Origin: an uncultured Collinsella sp.
GTDB lineage: Bacteria > Actinomycetota > Coriobacteriia > Coriobacteriales > Coriobacteriaceae
Length of the DNA stretch: 13,784 nucleotides
Direction: 5' to 3'
Assembly: GCA_905208635.1 (NCBI GenBank)
Contig: CAJLPX010000039.1
Location: 1 to 13,784 of the forward strand
The notes under the pieces are model-generated. The model saw only the letters and a list, made by a program, of their open reading frames with translations, did no database searches and was not told the origin of the DNA. Of this stretch, positions 1 through 6,584 are shown in pieces (within the stretch, counting starts at the first letter, position 1; each line of letters opens with the position of its first letter). The position numbers were made by a program, and so were the translations under genes.

Positions 1-39
1 AGTTAAGGGTCGCGGATTCGCTGCGTCACCGCTCTCAAC
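1..39. other. Left edge, no gene assigned
   Basis: These bases precede the purE ribosome binding site. A TAA triplet at 4-6 could end an upstream gene, but the coding frame lies outside the window and cannot be tested. I see no convincing promoter or terminator. purE may therefore be continuing from an upstream purine gene. Confidence 0.3.
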
Positions 40-45
40 AGGAGG
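40..45 (+). promoter_or_regulatory. Ribosome binding site of purE
   Basis: A perfect AGGAGG lies at 40-45. Two in-frame ATG codons follow at 49 and 55. The spacing is 3 bases to the first and 9 bases to the second, so the site favours initiation at 55 (protein beginning MADQKP). This matches typical PurE proteins, which begin only a few residues before the first beta strand. Confidence 0.8.
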
Positions 46-54
46 TCTATGTTT

Positions 55-519
55 ATGGCAGATCAAAAGCCGGTTGTCGGGATCATCATGGGTTCCAAGT
101 CCGATCTGGGCGTTATGGAAGGCTGCACCGCCGAGCTCGAGGCACTGGGTGTGCCCTATGAGCTCGTGATCGCGAGCGCACACCGCACGCCGGCGAAGGT
201 CCACGAGTGGGCTTCGACTGCTGCCGATCGCGGCATCAAGGTGATTATCGCCGCCGCCGGCAAGGCCGCTCACCTGGGTGGTGTCGTGGCTGCCTTTACG
301 CCGCTGCCGGTTATCGGCGTGCCTATGAAGACGAGTGACCTGGGCGGTATGGATTCGCTGCTGTCGATGGTGCAGATGCCTTCGGGCGTGCCCGTGGCCT
401 GCGTTGCCATCAACGGTGCCAAGAACGCCGCCATCTATGCCACGCAGATTCTGGGTGCTTGCGACCCCGAGTACCGCAAGGTTATCGAGAAGATGAAGCA
501 GGAGATGGCTGACGCCTAG
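55..519 (+). CDS. purE: PurE, N5-carboxyaminoimidazole ribonucleotide mutase
   Basis: Cytosolic enzyme of de novo purine synthesis. Class I PurE moves the carboxyl group of N5-CAIR to carbon 4 to give CAIR. The sequence shows the family landmarks in order: GSKSDLGVM near residues 14-22, SAHRTP near 42-47 with the active-site histidine, and AAAGKAAHLGG near 66-76, followed by the conserved PLPVIGVP stretch. About 154 residues is close to the usual single-domain length. The AAHLGG form suggests class I, which normally works with PurK; no purK is in this window. The start at 55 is chosen from AGGAGG spacing; the ATG at 49 is the alternative. The sortase gene follows after 35 bases with no terminator between them, so the two are probably co-transcribed. 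Confidence 0.95.
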   Translation: MADQKPVVGIIMGSKSDLGVMEGCTAELEALGVPYELVIASAHRTPAKVHEWASTAADRGIKVIIAAAGKAAHLGGVVAAFTPLPVIGVPMKTSDLGGMDSLLSMVQMPSGVPVACVAINGAKNAAIYATQILGACDPEYRKVIEKMKQEMADA

Positions 520-554
520 GCGTTCCGCCGTTTCACCGCAGTATAAGGAGAGCC

Positions 555-1553
555 ATGTTCGATTATCAGGGAAAACGATTCAAGGCTTCTCAGATTCCCG
601 ATCCGTCGAAGCCGGGTGCCGCCCATGCGGCGCAGCAGGGTCGGACATCCTCTCCTCAGCAGCCGCGCGCGCCGCGCCCCGTGACACCGGCGACGCATCG
701 TCGACAGGACGCGCCGGCCGCATATCGTCCTTCGTCTTATAGCTCCGCTAAGAAGCCGCCCCGGTCTTCATCGCATGCCGCGCCGTCGGATTGCACCGAG
801 CCGCCGCGCAAAAAGCGCCGCTCCATTATTCCCATTCTGCTCATCATCATCGGTATCGGTCTGATTGTCGCCGCCGCCGCTATTTTTATTAATGCCCAGA
901 TTGGCTATAAGCAGGCGAGCGATTCGTATCAGAAAATCGAGAAGCAATATGTAAGCGATAAGGACGCCAGCGGCGTGCCGATTATCGACTTTGATGCGCT
1001 TGCTCAGACGAACCCCGAGATTGTGGGTTGGATTTACGTGCCGGGAACCAACATCAACTATCCCGTGGTGCAGACCAACAACAACTCCAAATACCTCAAC
1101 ACGCTGTTCGACGGAACGGCTAACGCGTCCGGTGCTATTTTCCTGGATAGCGATGACACCGCGCCGGGAATGGTCGACCAGCAGACCACGATCTACGGCC
1201 ACCATATGAACGATGGGTCGATGTTCAACGTGATTTCGGACACCACTGATCAGGCGACGTTCGATAGCATCGAGTTTGTGTATTACATCACACGGGATGC
1301 TACGTATAAGCTGCGACCACTGGCGACCAAAGTTGTCGAGGACACGTATGCCAAGGCGCGCACGCCCAATTTTGAGGGCGATGACGGGCTCAAGAACTAC
1401 CTGTCCGAGATGTTCGACGGTGCCTCTGCCGTGGCGAGTGATGCCACCGATCGTGCCGCTTCGGCAACCAAGGTTGTAACGCTCGTGACCTGTCGTTCGC
1501 TGTCGCTGAGCAACACACGCGCCGTCATGGTGCTCACGCCGGTCGAGGAATAA
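555..1553 (+). CDS. Class B sortase with long cytoplasmic N-terminal tail
   Basis: Membrane-anchored cysteine transpeptidase that joins surface proteins to the cell wall or to pilin partners. Of 332 residues, 1-89 form a basic, proline- and serine-rich tail with no predicted fold, ending in RKKRRS. Residues 91-112 form one hydrophobic membrane segment, and about 145-330 are the sortase domain. DFDALAQTNPEIVGWIYVPG (145-164) is typical of class B. The catalytic residues are visible: His216 in IYGHHM, Cys313 in TLVTC and Arg322 nine residues later. The topology is N-in, with the catalytic domain outside. AAGGAG at 545-550 precedes the ATG by 4 bases. No LPxTG- or NPxTN-type substrate gene is present. 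It follows purE closely, with no functional link that I can see. The family call is sure; the subclass is likely and the substrate unknown. Confidence 0.9.
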   Translation: MFDYQGKRFKASQIPDPSKPGAAHAAQQGRTSSPQQPRAPRPVTPATHRRQDAPAAYRPSSYSSAKKPPRSSSHAAPSDCTEPPRKKRRSIIPILLIIIGIGLIVAAAAIFINAQIGYKQASDSYQKIEKQYVSDKDASGVPIIDFDALAQTNPEIVGWIYVPGTNINYPVVQTNNNSKYLNTLFDGTANASGAIFLDSDDTAPGMVDQQTTIYGHHMNDGSMFNVISDTTDQATFDSIEFVYYITRDATYKLRPLATKVVEDTYAKARTPNFEGDDGLKNYLSEMFDGASAVASDATDRAASATKVVTLVTCRSLSLSNTRAVMVLTPVEE

Positions 1554-1562
1554 GTTGTTCGA

Positions 1563-1599
1563 GAGTAGCTAAAAAGGCCCCGTCCCAAATTGGCTACTC
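1563..1599 (-). repeat. GGGAC-core palindromic unit, minus orientation
   Basis: The unit begins 10 bases after the sortase stop codon. Arms GAGTAGC (1563-1569) and GCTACTC (1593-1599) are exact inverted repeats of 7 bp. Read on the minus strand, the middle contains TTGGGACGGGGCCTTTTT, which carries the GGGAC core shared by the other intergenic units in the window. It might also weakly terminate minus-strand transcription, because the T run lies on that strand. Confidence 0.55.
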
Positions 1600-1620
1600 G
1601 ACGACGGTAAGGGAGAAATG

Positions 1621-2037
1621 ATGCTCGAGAGTGGCAAATTGATGCCTTCGATTGATGCTTGGCTGCGCGAGGCCAAGGCCGATGCTTCGGCGGCAGGCTG
1701 TGGGATGTATCTGACGCATAACGGTGTGGTGCGCGCGACGCCCAAGGCCGAGGTGCGCGGAGTCGAGACCGATGGCGTGGCGCCAGGCCACAGGGTGGGC
1801 GGCATGGTCTTTGACTACGACGCCGAAAAGGTACGGTCTGCTATCGAGGCCACGCGCGCGATGCCGGGTATCGGCTATGTGCGCGTGTGGCTGGCAAGCG
1901 GCGAGCTTACCGTAGGTGACGACATCATGCTCGTGCTTATCGGCGGGGACATTCGCCCACACGTGGTCGATGCACTGCAGGCGCTCGTTGGCACCATCAA
2001 GAACGAATGCGTGAGTGAGGTCGAGCGCGAGGCATAG
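1621..2037 (+). CDS. moaE: MoaE-like protein (molybdopterin synthase large subunit family)
   Basis: MoaE is the catalytic subunit of molybdopterin synthase. With thiocarboxylated MoaD it puts the dithiolene sulfurs into precursor Z in molybdenum cofactor synthesis. This 138-residue protein matches the family in THNGVVR (32-38, like TFTGKVR ending in Arg39 of E. coli MoaE) and in the stretch from GELTVGDDI to IK (94-127). Recalled E. coli MoaE aligns there without gaps from its conserved Arg to Lys119, here Arg112 and Lys127. The residue aligned with the second active-site lysine (E. coli Lys126) is Val134, and the usual C-terminal tail is short. No moaA, moaC, moaD or molybdoenzyme gene is nearby. 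GGGAG at 1611-1615 favours the ATG at 1621 (spacing 5) over 1618 (spacing 2). It could be a diverged MoaE with another role. Confidence 0.7.
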   Translation: MLESGKLMPSIDAWLREAKADASAAGCGMYLTHNGVVRATPKAEVRGVETDGVAPGHRVGGMVFDYDAEKVRSAIEATRAMPGIGYVRVWLASGELTVGDDIMLVLIGGDIRPHVVDALQALVGTIKNECVSEVEREA

Positions 2038-2067
2038 AGGATTGCGTCGATAGAAGGATCGTTTATA

Positions 2068-2106
2068 AAAATGCCCACCGGTACATGTGATACCGGCGGG
2101 CATTTT
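2068..2106. terminator. Bidirectional hairpin terminator
   Basis: AAAATGCCC-A-CCGGTA (2068-2083) pairs with TACCGG-C-GGGCATTTT (2091-2106). This gives a 16-position stem with one A/C mismatch and a 7-base loop. A-rich and T-rich ends on both sides allow it to act in both directions. It lies exactly between the convergent moaE-like gene and the CmpB-like gene, which is where a shared terminator is expected. Confidence 0.9.
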
Positions 2107-2127
2107 GCGTTTTGGGCGCGGTGAGCG

Positions 2128-3357
2128 CTATACGCGCGTCGCATCCTTGGGGCTCATGGTCATGCTCTGGAAGCGGTTTTCCATGTACTCGTTATCGAAG
2201 TGCTCTCCGTAGAACTGTGCGACGGGAATGTCCGGCTCCGTGCCGTTAACGCGCTGGTACCAGTAGTCGAGCGACTGCAGCGTCATGACGCCGTCGACCA
2301 GCATGATAACGGTAAAGATGACGGTGGCCGAGTAGCGGCTCTTCCAGGGGATCTTGTTGATAAGCTTAAGCAGCCTCGGCAGCAGCAGCTTGATCCAGAT
2401 GAGGCCGCCCAGGCCCCACAGGCAGGCGAAGCCCGTGCAGGTGCGTCCGCCCGTGAGGACCACGAGCGGATCGGGCAAACCGAACAGCGTTATGTGCGAG
2501 TAGCTCCACGAGACCACGCCAAACGCGGTCTGCATAAACCAGCCCACGAACACCTCAAAGCTGGCGCCGAGCAGGGCGCTCACCAGGAAAATGATGATGG
2601 GGTTCTTTTTGTAGAAGCGGTTAAGCACCATGGTCATGAGCACGGCGCCAAATCCGTAGATGGGGCTGAAGGGGCCAAACAGCATGCCGGCACGGTTCTG
2701 ATAGACGCCCGGGTCGTCGACCGTCATGTGCCAGATGTCCTCGGCGATCAGGCCGAGTATGCAGCAGACAAAGAACACCCAGAACAGGTTGAAGTAGTTG
2801 AGCTTGATGTAGCCCTCGCCGGTTTCATCGCGGCCGAGCATGCCCTCGGCGGCGGCGTCGCGGTCGAGCATCTCCTGCAGGCGGCGCTGCAGTTCGCGCT
2901 CCTGACGCAGCGTGGGGTCGACGGTTGCCGAAAGTGCAACAAGGATGCCGAGCTGGATCGCGGGACGCAGCAGGAAGGGCCCGATGCCCTGGAGCATCAC
3001 GTCGACCAAAAGCTCGACGACGGTGAATGCAATAAGGATGTAGGACAGGCGGGCGGCGTTGCGGCGCTGGTTTTTGATAAGGTCCAGGCCAAAGATGATT
3101 AGGATGACGGCACTTGCCGCAGAGAGCATGATGCCGGCGACGATAAGGCCGACTGCGACGAGCGTGTTGTCGCCGAGCTTTTCGGTGGCGTTGCCGTTAA
3201 CAAGTGCCGTGATGACCTGCCACATAAAGGCAGCGACCGACGGGAGCGTGCCCACGCCGGAAAGGATGCACAGGACGGCGTACACCTTAATGATGAGGGG
3301 AATCTTCTTGACCTCTGTGGCGCTGGGGACGCTGGGGTCGAGTTCGTTTCGATCCAT
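2128..3357 (-). CDS. CmpB-type membrane protein (putative ABC-transporter type IV family)
   Basis: Integral membrane protein of 409 residues and unknown function. The second half (about 187-340) matches the family often named putative ABC-transporter type IV or CmpB (PF06541). It has NLFWVFFVCCILGLIAED (190-207), RAGMLFGPFSPIYGFGA (222-238), a charged-hydrophobic FEVFVGW (267-273) and further hydrophobic spans near 253-275, 310-330 and 343-363. The first half carries about four membrane segments (roughly 22-52, 65-93, 103-123, 128-145). A charged, probably coiled linker (150-180, rich in E, R and Q) joins the halves. Despite the family name, no ATP-binding domain is present. An AAAGG site on the minus strand (3364-3368) lies 6 bases before the ATG. 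The gene is monocistronic, with its own strong promoter and a shared terminator. The family call is good; the function is not known. Confidence 0.8.
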   Translation of the reverse strand: MDRNELDPSVPSATEVKKIPLIIKVYAVLCILSGVGTLPSVAAFMWQVITALVNGNATEKLGDNTLVAVGLIVAGIMLSAASAVILIIFGLDLIKNQRRNAARLSYILIAFTVVELLVDVMLQGIGPFLLRPAIQLGILVALSATVDPTLRQERELQRRLQEMLDRDAAAEGMLGRDETGEGYIKLNYFNLFWVFFVCCILGLIAEDIWHMTVDDPGVYQNRAGMLFGPFSPIYGFGAVLMTMVLNRFYKKNPIIIFLVSALLGASFEVFVGWFMQTAFGVVSWSYSHITLFGLPDPLVVLTGGRTCTGFACLWGLGGLIWIKLLLPRLLKLINKIPWKSRYSATVIFTVIMLVDGVMTLQSLDYWYQRVNGTEPDIPVAQFYGEHFDNEYMENRFQSMTMSPKDATRV

Positions 3358-3383
3358 ACAGAACCTTTCTCGCTTTGTTGTAG

Positions 3384-3412
3384 GTTATAAGGATACGCCG
3401 CCGACCTGCCAA
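3384..3412 (-). promoter_or_regulatory. Sigma-70 type promoter of the CmpB-like gene
   Basis: On the minus strand, TTGGCA (-35, 3407-3412) and TATAAC (-10, 3384-3389) are separated by 17 bases. Each differs from the consensus at one position. The expected start of transcription is near 3377, giving a leader of about 20 bases that includes the ribosome site. Confidence 0.75.
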
Positions 3413-3418
3413 AAGACA

Positions 3419-3447
3419 GGACGAACGTCCCAATTGCAACAATGCAA
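3419..3447. repeat. Two short palindromes upstream of the minus-strand promoter
   Basis: GGACG-aa-CGTCC (3419-3430) and TTGCA-acaa-TGCAA (3434-3447) lie side by side just upstream of the -35 box of the CmpB-like gene. The first, read on the minus strand as TTGGGACGTTCGTCC, also resembles the GGGAC core of the intergenic units. It may be an operator or a decayed repeat unit. Function is not shown. Confidence 0.35.
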
Positions 3448-3605
3448 GCCCCAACGGCGGGCGAGACGCGTCGTAACGAAAGTATGCGGGATTGTCGGCC
3501 CCGAGGCGGTTGCCCAATAAAATGTTTGGCCGCAAAACGGATTATAAGCTCGGTGGGCTTTTAAAAAGCGCTGTTCATGCGCGGGAGTGCTTGTCTTGCC
3601 GTGCG
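3448..3605. other. Upstream part of the purF regulatory region, no gene
   Basis: This is the middle of the 295-base divergent gap. I see no coding potential, tRNA or known riboswitch. The only small structure is GCTTTT-A-AAAAGC at about 3558-3570. No convincing purine repressor box could be recognised by eye. Confidence 0.4.
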
Positions 3606-3611
3606 TATAAT
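3606..3611 (+). promoter_or_regulatory. -10 box of the purF promoter
   Basis: A perfect TATAAT lies at 3606-3611, 41 bases before the purF ATG. No good -35 hexamer is found at 16-18 bases upstream (the region reads GGGAGT), so an activator or a relaxed -35 may be involved. Transcription would start near 3618, before the ribosome site and the ATG at 3653. Confidence 0.55.
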
Positions 3612-3652
3612 AGGGCAGGTAACGCCAAATAACGAGGCTCTGAGGGGATGCC

Positions 3653-5323
3653 ATGTCTCAAGAAACCATCCACGCGGCCGAGCGCGCCGCGGGACAGGTG
3701 AAGACCATGTCGACGTATGATCTGGACTCCGACCAGCTGCATGAGGAATGCGGCATTTTTGGTGTGTGGGCGCCCGATCGCGACGTGGCTCGACTGACGT
3801 ACTTTGGTCTGCGCGCGCTACAGCATCGCGGCCAGGAATCGGCGGGAATCGCCGTGGGTGATGGCGGCACGGTTATGGTTCGCAAGGACCTGGGACTGCT
3901 CGATCGCGTGTTCTCCAACGCCGACCTGTCGACGCTCTCCGGTCAGCTGGCCGTGGGCCACGTGCGCTATGGCACCGCCGGTGCCAAGAGCTGGGAAGCC
4001 TCGCAGCCGCATCTTTCTACTATCAACAGCGTCATTATCGCGCTCGCGCACAACGGCACTCTGGTCAACACCGACGAGCTGCGCCGCCAGCTGATCGAGC
4101 TGGGCGTGCCGTTCCTCTCCAATTCGGATTCCGAGGTCGCGACCAAGCTTATCGGCTACTTTACCCAGCGTACGGGTCATCTGCGCGAGGGCATTCGCAA
4201 GACCATGGAGCTCGTGCGCGGCGGCTACGCCATGACGCTCATCAACGAGCAGGCGCTCTACGCATTCCGCGATCCGCACGGCATTCGCCCGCTCGTGCTG
4301 GGCAAGCTGGTGGACGAGGGCCTGGATCAGGCCGATGCCGCATCCGTTTCGCAGCTGCCGTCGCAGGACGGCGCCGCGACGGTCGACTCCTCCGTCCGTG
4401 TCACGCGCGCCGGCGGCTGGGTCGTTGCCTCCGAGACCTGCGCACTCGACATCGTGGGTGCCGAGTACGTCCGTGACGTCCGTCCCGGCGAGATCTTGCG
4501 CATCAGCGCCGAGGGTCTGGTATCCGAGCAGGGCGTGCCTGCCGCCGAAGAGCCCGCAAACTGCATCTTTGAGCAGGTCTACTTCGCCCGCCCCGACTCC
4601 ATCATGAACGGCAAGAGCGTCTATGCCTGCCGTTACGACATGGGTCGTCAGCTGGCACATGAGGAGCCTGTCGAGGCCGACCTGGTCATCGGCGTGCCCG
4701 ACTCCGGCCTGCCGCCCGCGGAGGGCTATTCGCACGAGAGCGGTATTCCCTTTGGCGAGGGCCTCATCAAGAACCGCTACGTGGGCCGTACATTCATCGA
4801 GCCTACGCAGGAGTTGCGCGCCATGGGCGTGCGTATGAAACTCAACCCGCTGCGCGACAACATCGAGGGCAAGCGCCTGGTCGTCATCGACGACTCCATC
4901 GTGCGCGGCACCACCATGGTGCAGCTCGTCAAGATGCTGCGCAACGCCGGCGCCAAGGAGATTCATATCCGCATCAACTCGCCCGAGGTCATCTGGCCGT
5001 GCTTCTATGGTATCGATACCGACGTGCAGTCGCAGCTTATCAGCGCCAACAAGACGGTCGACGAGATTTGCGAGTATATCGGCGCCGATTCGCTGGCCTT
5101 CCTTTCGGTCGAGGGCCTGCTTAAGGTCATGCCCAAGGGCGGCTACTGCGATGCGTGCTTTACTGGACGCTACCCCGTGGCGATTCCCGAGAGCTTTGGC
5201 CGCGACAAGTTTATGGAGGGCTTTAAGCCCCGCAACCTGGACAAGCCGCTTCACTTTGACGACGACGCCGTGGTCGAGAAATACGACGACCGCAGTTGGG
5301 AAGAGGAACACGGCGAGGCCTAA
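3653..5323 (+). CDS. purF: PurF, amidophosphoribosyltransferase (4Fe-4S type)
   Basis: Catalyses the first committed step of purine synthesis, glutamine plus PRPP to 5-phosphoribosylamine. The N-terminal glutaminase domain (about 33-300) begins at Cys33 in EECGIFG, the catalytic nucleophile exposed after removal of a 32-residue propeptide. LQHRGQESAG (56-65), VRYGT (104-108) and AHNGTLVN (132-139) are family motifs. The phosphoribosyltransferase domain has the PRPP loop VVIDDSIVRGTT (410-421). Cys304, Cys450, Cys499 and Cys502 match the four ligands of the B. subtilis PurF iron-sulfur cluster, implying an oxygen-sensitive enzyme. Compared with recalled B. subtilis PurF, residues 222-250 form an insertion. 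GAGGGG precedes the ATG by 5 bases; the ATG at residue 19 (3707) is possible and would shorten the propeptide. Length is 556 residues. Confidence 0.97.
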   Translation: MSQETIHAAERAAGQVKTMSTYDLDSDQLHEECGIFGVWAPDRDVARLTYFGLRALQHRGQESAGIAVGDGGTVMVRKDLGLLDRVFSNADLSTLSGQLAVGHVRYGTAGAKSWEASQPHLSTINSVIIALAHNGTLVNTDELRRQLIELGVPFLSNSDSEVATKLIGYFTQRTGHLREGIRKTMELVRGGYAMTLINEQALYAFRDPHGIRPLVLGKLVDEGLDQADAASVSQLPSQDGAATVDSSVRVTRAGGWVVASETCALDIVGAEYVRDVRPGEILRISAEGLVSEQGVPAAEEPANCIFEQVYFARPDSIMNGKSVYACRYDMGRQLAHEEPVEADLVIGVPDSGLPPAEGYSHESGIPFGEGLIKNRYVGRTFIEPTQELRAMGVRMKLNPLRDNIEGKRLVVIDDSIVRGTTMVQLVKMLRNAGAKEIHIRINSPEVIWPCFYGIDTDVQSQLISANKTVDEICEYIGADSLAFLSVEGLLKVMPKGGYCDACFTGRYPVAIPESFGRDKFMEGFKPRNLDKPLHFDDDAVVEKYDDRSWEEEHGEA

Positions 5324-5361
5324 AACCTGCCATTTAGGGACAGGTTTATTTTGGTAGGTTT
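5323..5361 (+). repeat. GGGAC-core palindromic unit behind purF
   Basis: This unit abuts the purF stop codon. Outer arms AAACCTGCCA (5323-5332) and TGGTAGGTTT (5352-5361) pair over 10 bp with one G-T. The core between them contains AGGGACAGGTTTATTT. A shorter alternative pairing, AAACCTG with CAGGTTT (5341-5347), also exists, so the RNA could switch between two folds. The T-rich TTTATTTT may allow weak termination. Confidence 0.6.
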
Positions 5362-5384
5362 CACCTGCTGTTTTGTTGATATGA

Positions 5385-5411
5385 CGGCGCGTGCTGTTAT
5401 GGCGCGCGCCG
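5385..5411 (+). other. G+C-rich hairpin upstream of purM
   Basis: CGGCGCGTGC (5385-5394) pairs with GCGCGCGCCG (5402-5411) over 10 bp with one T-G, leaving a 7-base loop. No T run follows, so it is not an ordinary intrinsic terminator. It could slow polymerase or protect an mRNA end. Confidence 0.4.
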
Positions 5412-5431
5412 AAATGAACGCAACTATGAGC

Positions 5432-5460
5432 ACCGTTTGGCGCCCGCGCGGCGCCACGGT
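5432..5460 (+). other. Hairpin directly before the purM ribosome site
   Basis: ACCG-tt-TGGCGCC (5432-5444) pairs with GGCGCCACGGT (5450-5460) around a CGCGC loop. The stem has 11 bp with a 2-base bulge. It ends about 6 bases before the purine-rich ribosome site of purM, so it could affect transcription into purM or its translation. Confidence 0.45.
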
Positions 5461-5480
5461 AATGGGAGAGGAAGGCTCAG

Positions 5481-6584
5481 ATGAGCGACAGCAAGCATGT
5501 GACGTATGAGGATGCCGGCGTCGATACCGCCGAGGGCGGCCGCGCCGTTGACGCTATTAAGCAGATGGTCAAGGACACCAATCGCCCCGAGGTTATCGGC
5601 GGCATCGGCGGCTTTGGTGGCTTATTCTCGGCCGCCGCGCTTAAGGATATGGAAGACCCGATTCTGATTAGCGGTACCGACGGCGTCGGCACCAAGCTCG
5701 TGCTCGCCCAGATCATGGACCGTCACGAGACGGTGGGCCAGGACCTGGTCGCCATGTGCGTCAACGACATTTTGGCTTCGGGCGCTGAGCCGCTGTTCTT
5801 CCTGGACTACGTTGCCATTGGCCACATCGAGGCCGAGCATATGGCAAAGATCATCAAGGGTGTTGCCGACGGCTGCAAGCTCGCGGGCTGCGCGCTCGTG
5901 GGCGGCGAGATGGCCGAGCACCCGGGCGTCATGGCTCCGGCCGACTACGACCTCGCCGGTTTTACCGTGGGCGTCGTCGACCGTCCCAAGATGCTCGACC
6001 CCGCAAACGTCCGCCCCGGCGACGTGATTCTGGGCCTGCCTTCCACTGGCGTGCACTCCAACGGCTACTCACTCGTGCGTAAGGTCATCGGCGTCGACGG
6101 CATTAAGCCGGGCACGCCCGAGGCCGCCGCTAAGGCCGAGGAGCTGAGCCGTCCGCTCGAGGAGCTCGGCGGCGCATCGCTGGCAGACGCTCTGCTGGCC
6201 CCCACGCGCATCTATGTCAAGCCGATTCTGGAGCTGCTGCGCGGCGGCGCCAACGTGCACGCTATCGCCCACATCACTGGCGGCGGTATTACCGAGAACC
6301 TCAACCGCGCGCTCGCCGACGACGTCGACGCTGTGGTCACCCGCAACGGTGCCGAGATGGGTTGGGACGTTCCGCCCGTCATCACCTACGTGTCGCGCCA
6401 GGCCGAGCTCGCGCCCAACGAGGCGTGCAAGACCTTCAACATGGGCGTTGGCCTGTGCCTGATCGTCGCCCCCGAGGACGAGGCCGCGGTTACCGAGACC
6501 CTGGTCGCGCTGGGCGAGAAGCCGTTCCGCGTGGGCGAGTGCGTCGAGGGTTCCGGTAAGGTCGTGTACTCCGATGAGCGCTAA
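5481..6584 (+). CDS. purM: PurM, phosphoribosylformylglycinamidine cyclo-ligase (AIR synthetase)
   Basis: ATP-dependent ring closure of FGAM to AIR, the fifth step of de novo purine synthesis. It is cytosolic and normally a homodimer. Family motifs appear in order: IGGIGGFGGLF (39-49), ISGTDGVGTKL (63-73) with nucleotide-binding glycines, MCVNDI (92-97), LVGGEMAEHPG (139-149), GLPSTGVHSNGYSLVRK (185-201) and HITGGGITENLNRAL near 274. The length of 367 residues is slightly above the usual 340-350, through a short N-terminal extension. AGAGG and AAGG upstream lie 9 and 5 bases before the ATG. The gene overlaps purN by 11 bases and follows purF after a 157-base gap containing a repeat unit and two hairpins. 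Confidence 0.97.
   Translation: MSDSKHVTYEDAGVDTAEGGRAVDAIKQMVKDTNRPEVIGGIGGFGGLFSAAALKDMEDPILISGTDGVGTKLVLAQIMDRHETVGQDLVAMCVNDILASGAEPLFFLDYVAIGHIEAEHMAKIIKGVADGCKLAGCALVGGEMAEHPGVMAPADYDLAGFTVGVVDRPKMLDPANVRPGDVILGLPSTGVHSNGYSLVRKVIGVDGIKPGTPEAAAKAEELSRPLEELGGASLADALLAPTRIYVKPILELLRGGANVHAIAHITGGGITENLNRALADDVDAVVTRNGAEMGWDVPPVITYVSRQAELAPNEACKTFNMGVGLCLIVAPEDEAAVTETLVALGEKPFRVGECVEGSGKVVYSDER

Noticed and set aside
2200..3102. 300-codon open frame on the plus strand opposite the CmpB-like gene
   Set aside because: It is His-, Asp- and Gln-rich with no membrane or catalytic pattern. The opposite strand encodes a convincing multi-span membrane protein with a promoter and terminator.
3059..3520. 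153-codon plus-strand frame entering the purF upstream region
   Set aside because: Most of it overlaps the antisense of the CmpB-like gene, and the remainder runs over its promoter. No ribosome site or familiar motif.
3818..5311. 497-codon open frame on the minus strand opposite purF
   Set aside because: It lies wholly inside purF, is low in complexity with many His, Asp, Val and Ala residues, and matches no family I know. Long antisense frames are expected in G+C-rich genes with biased third codon positions.
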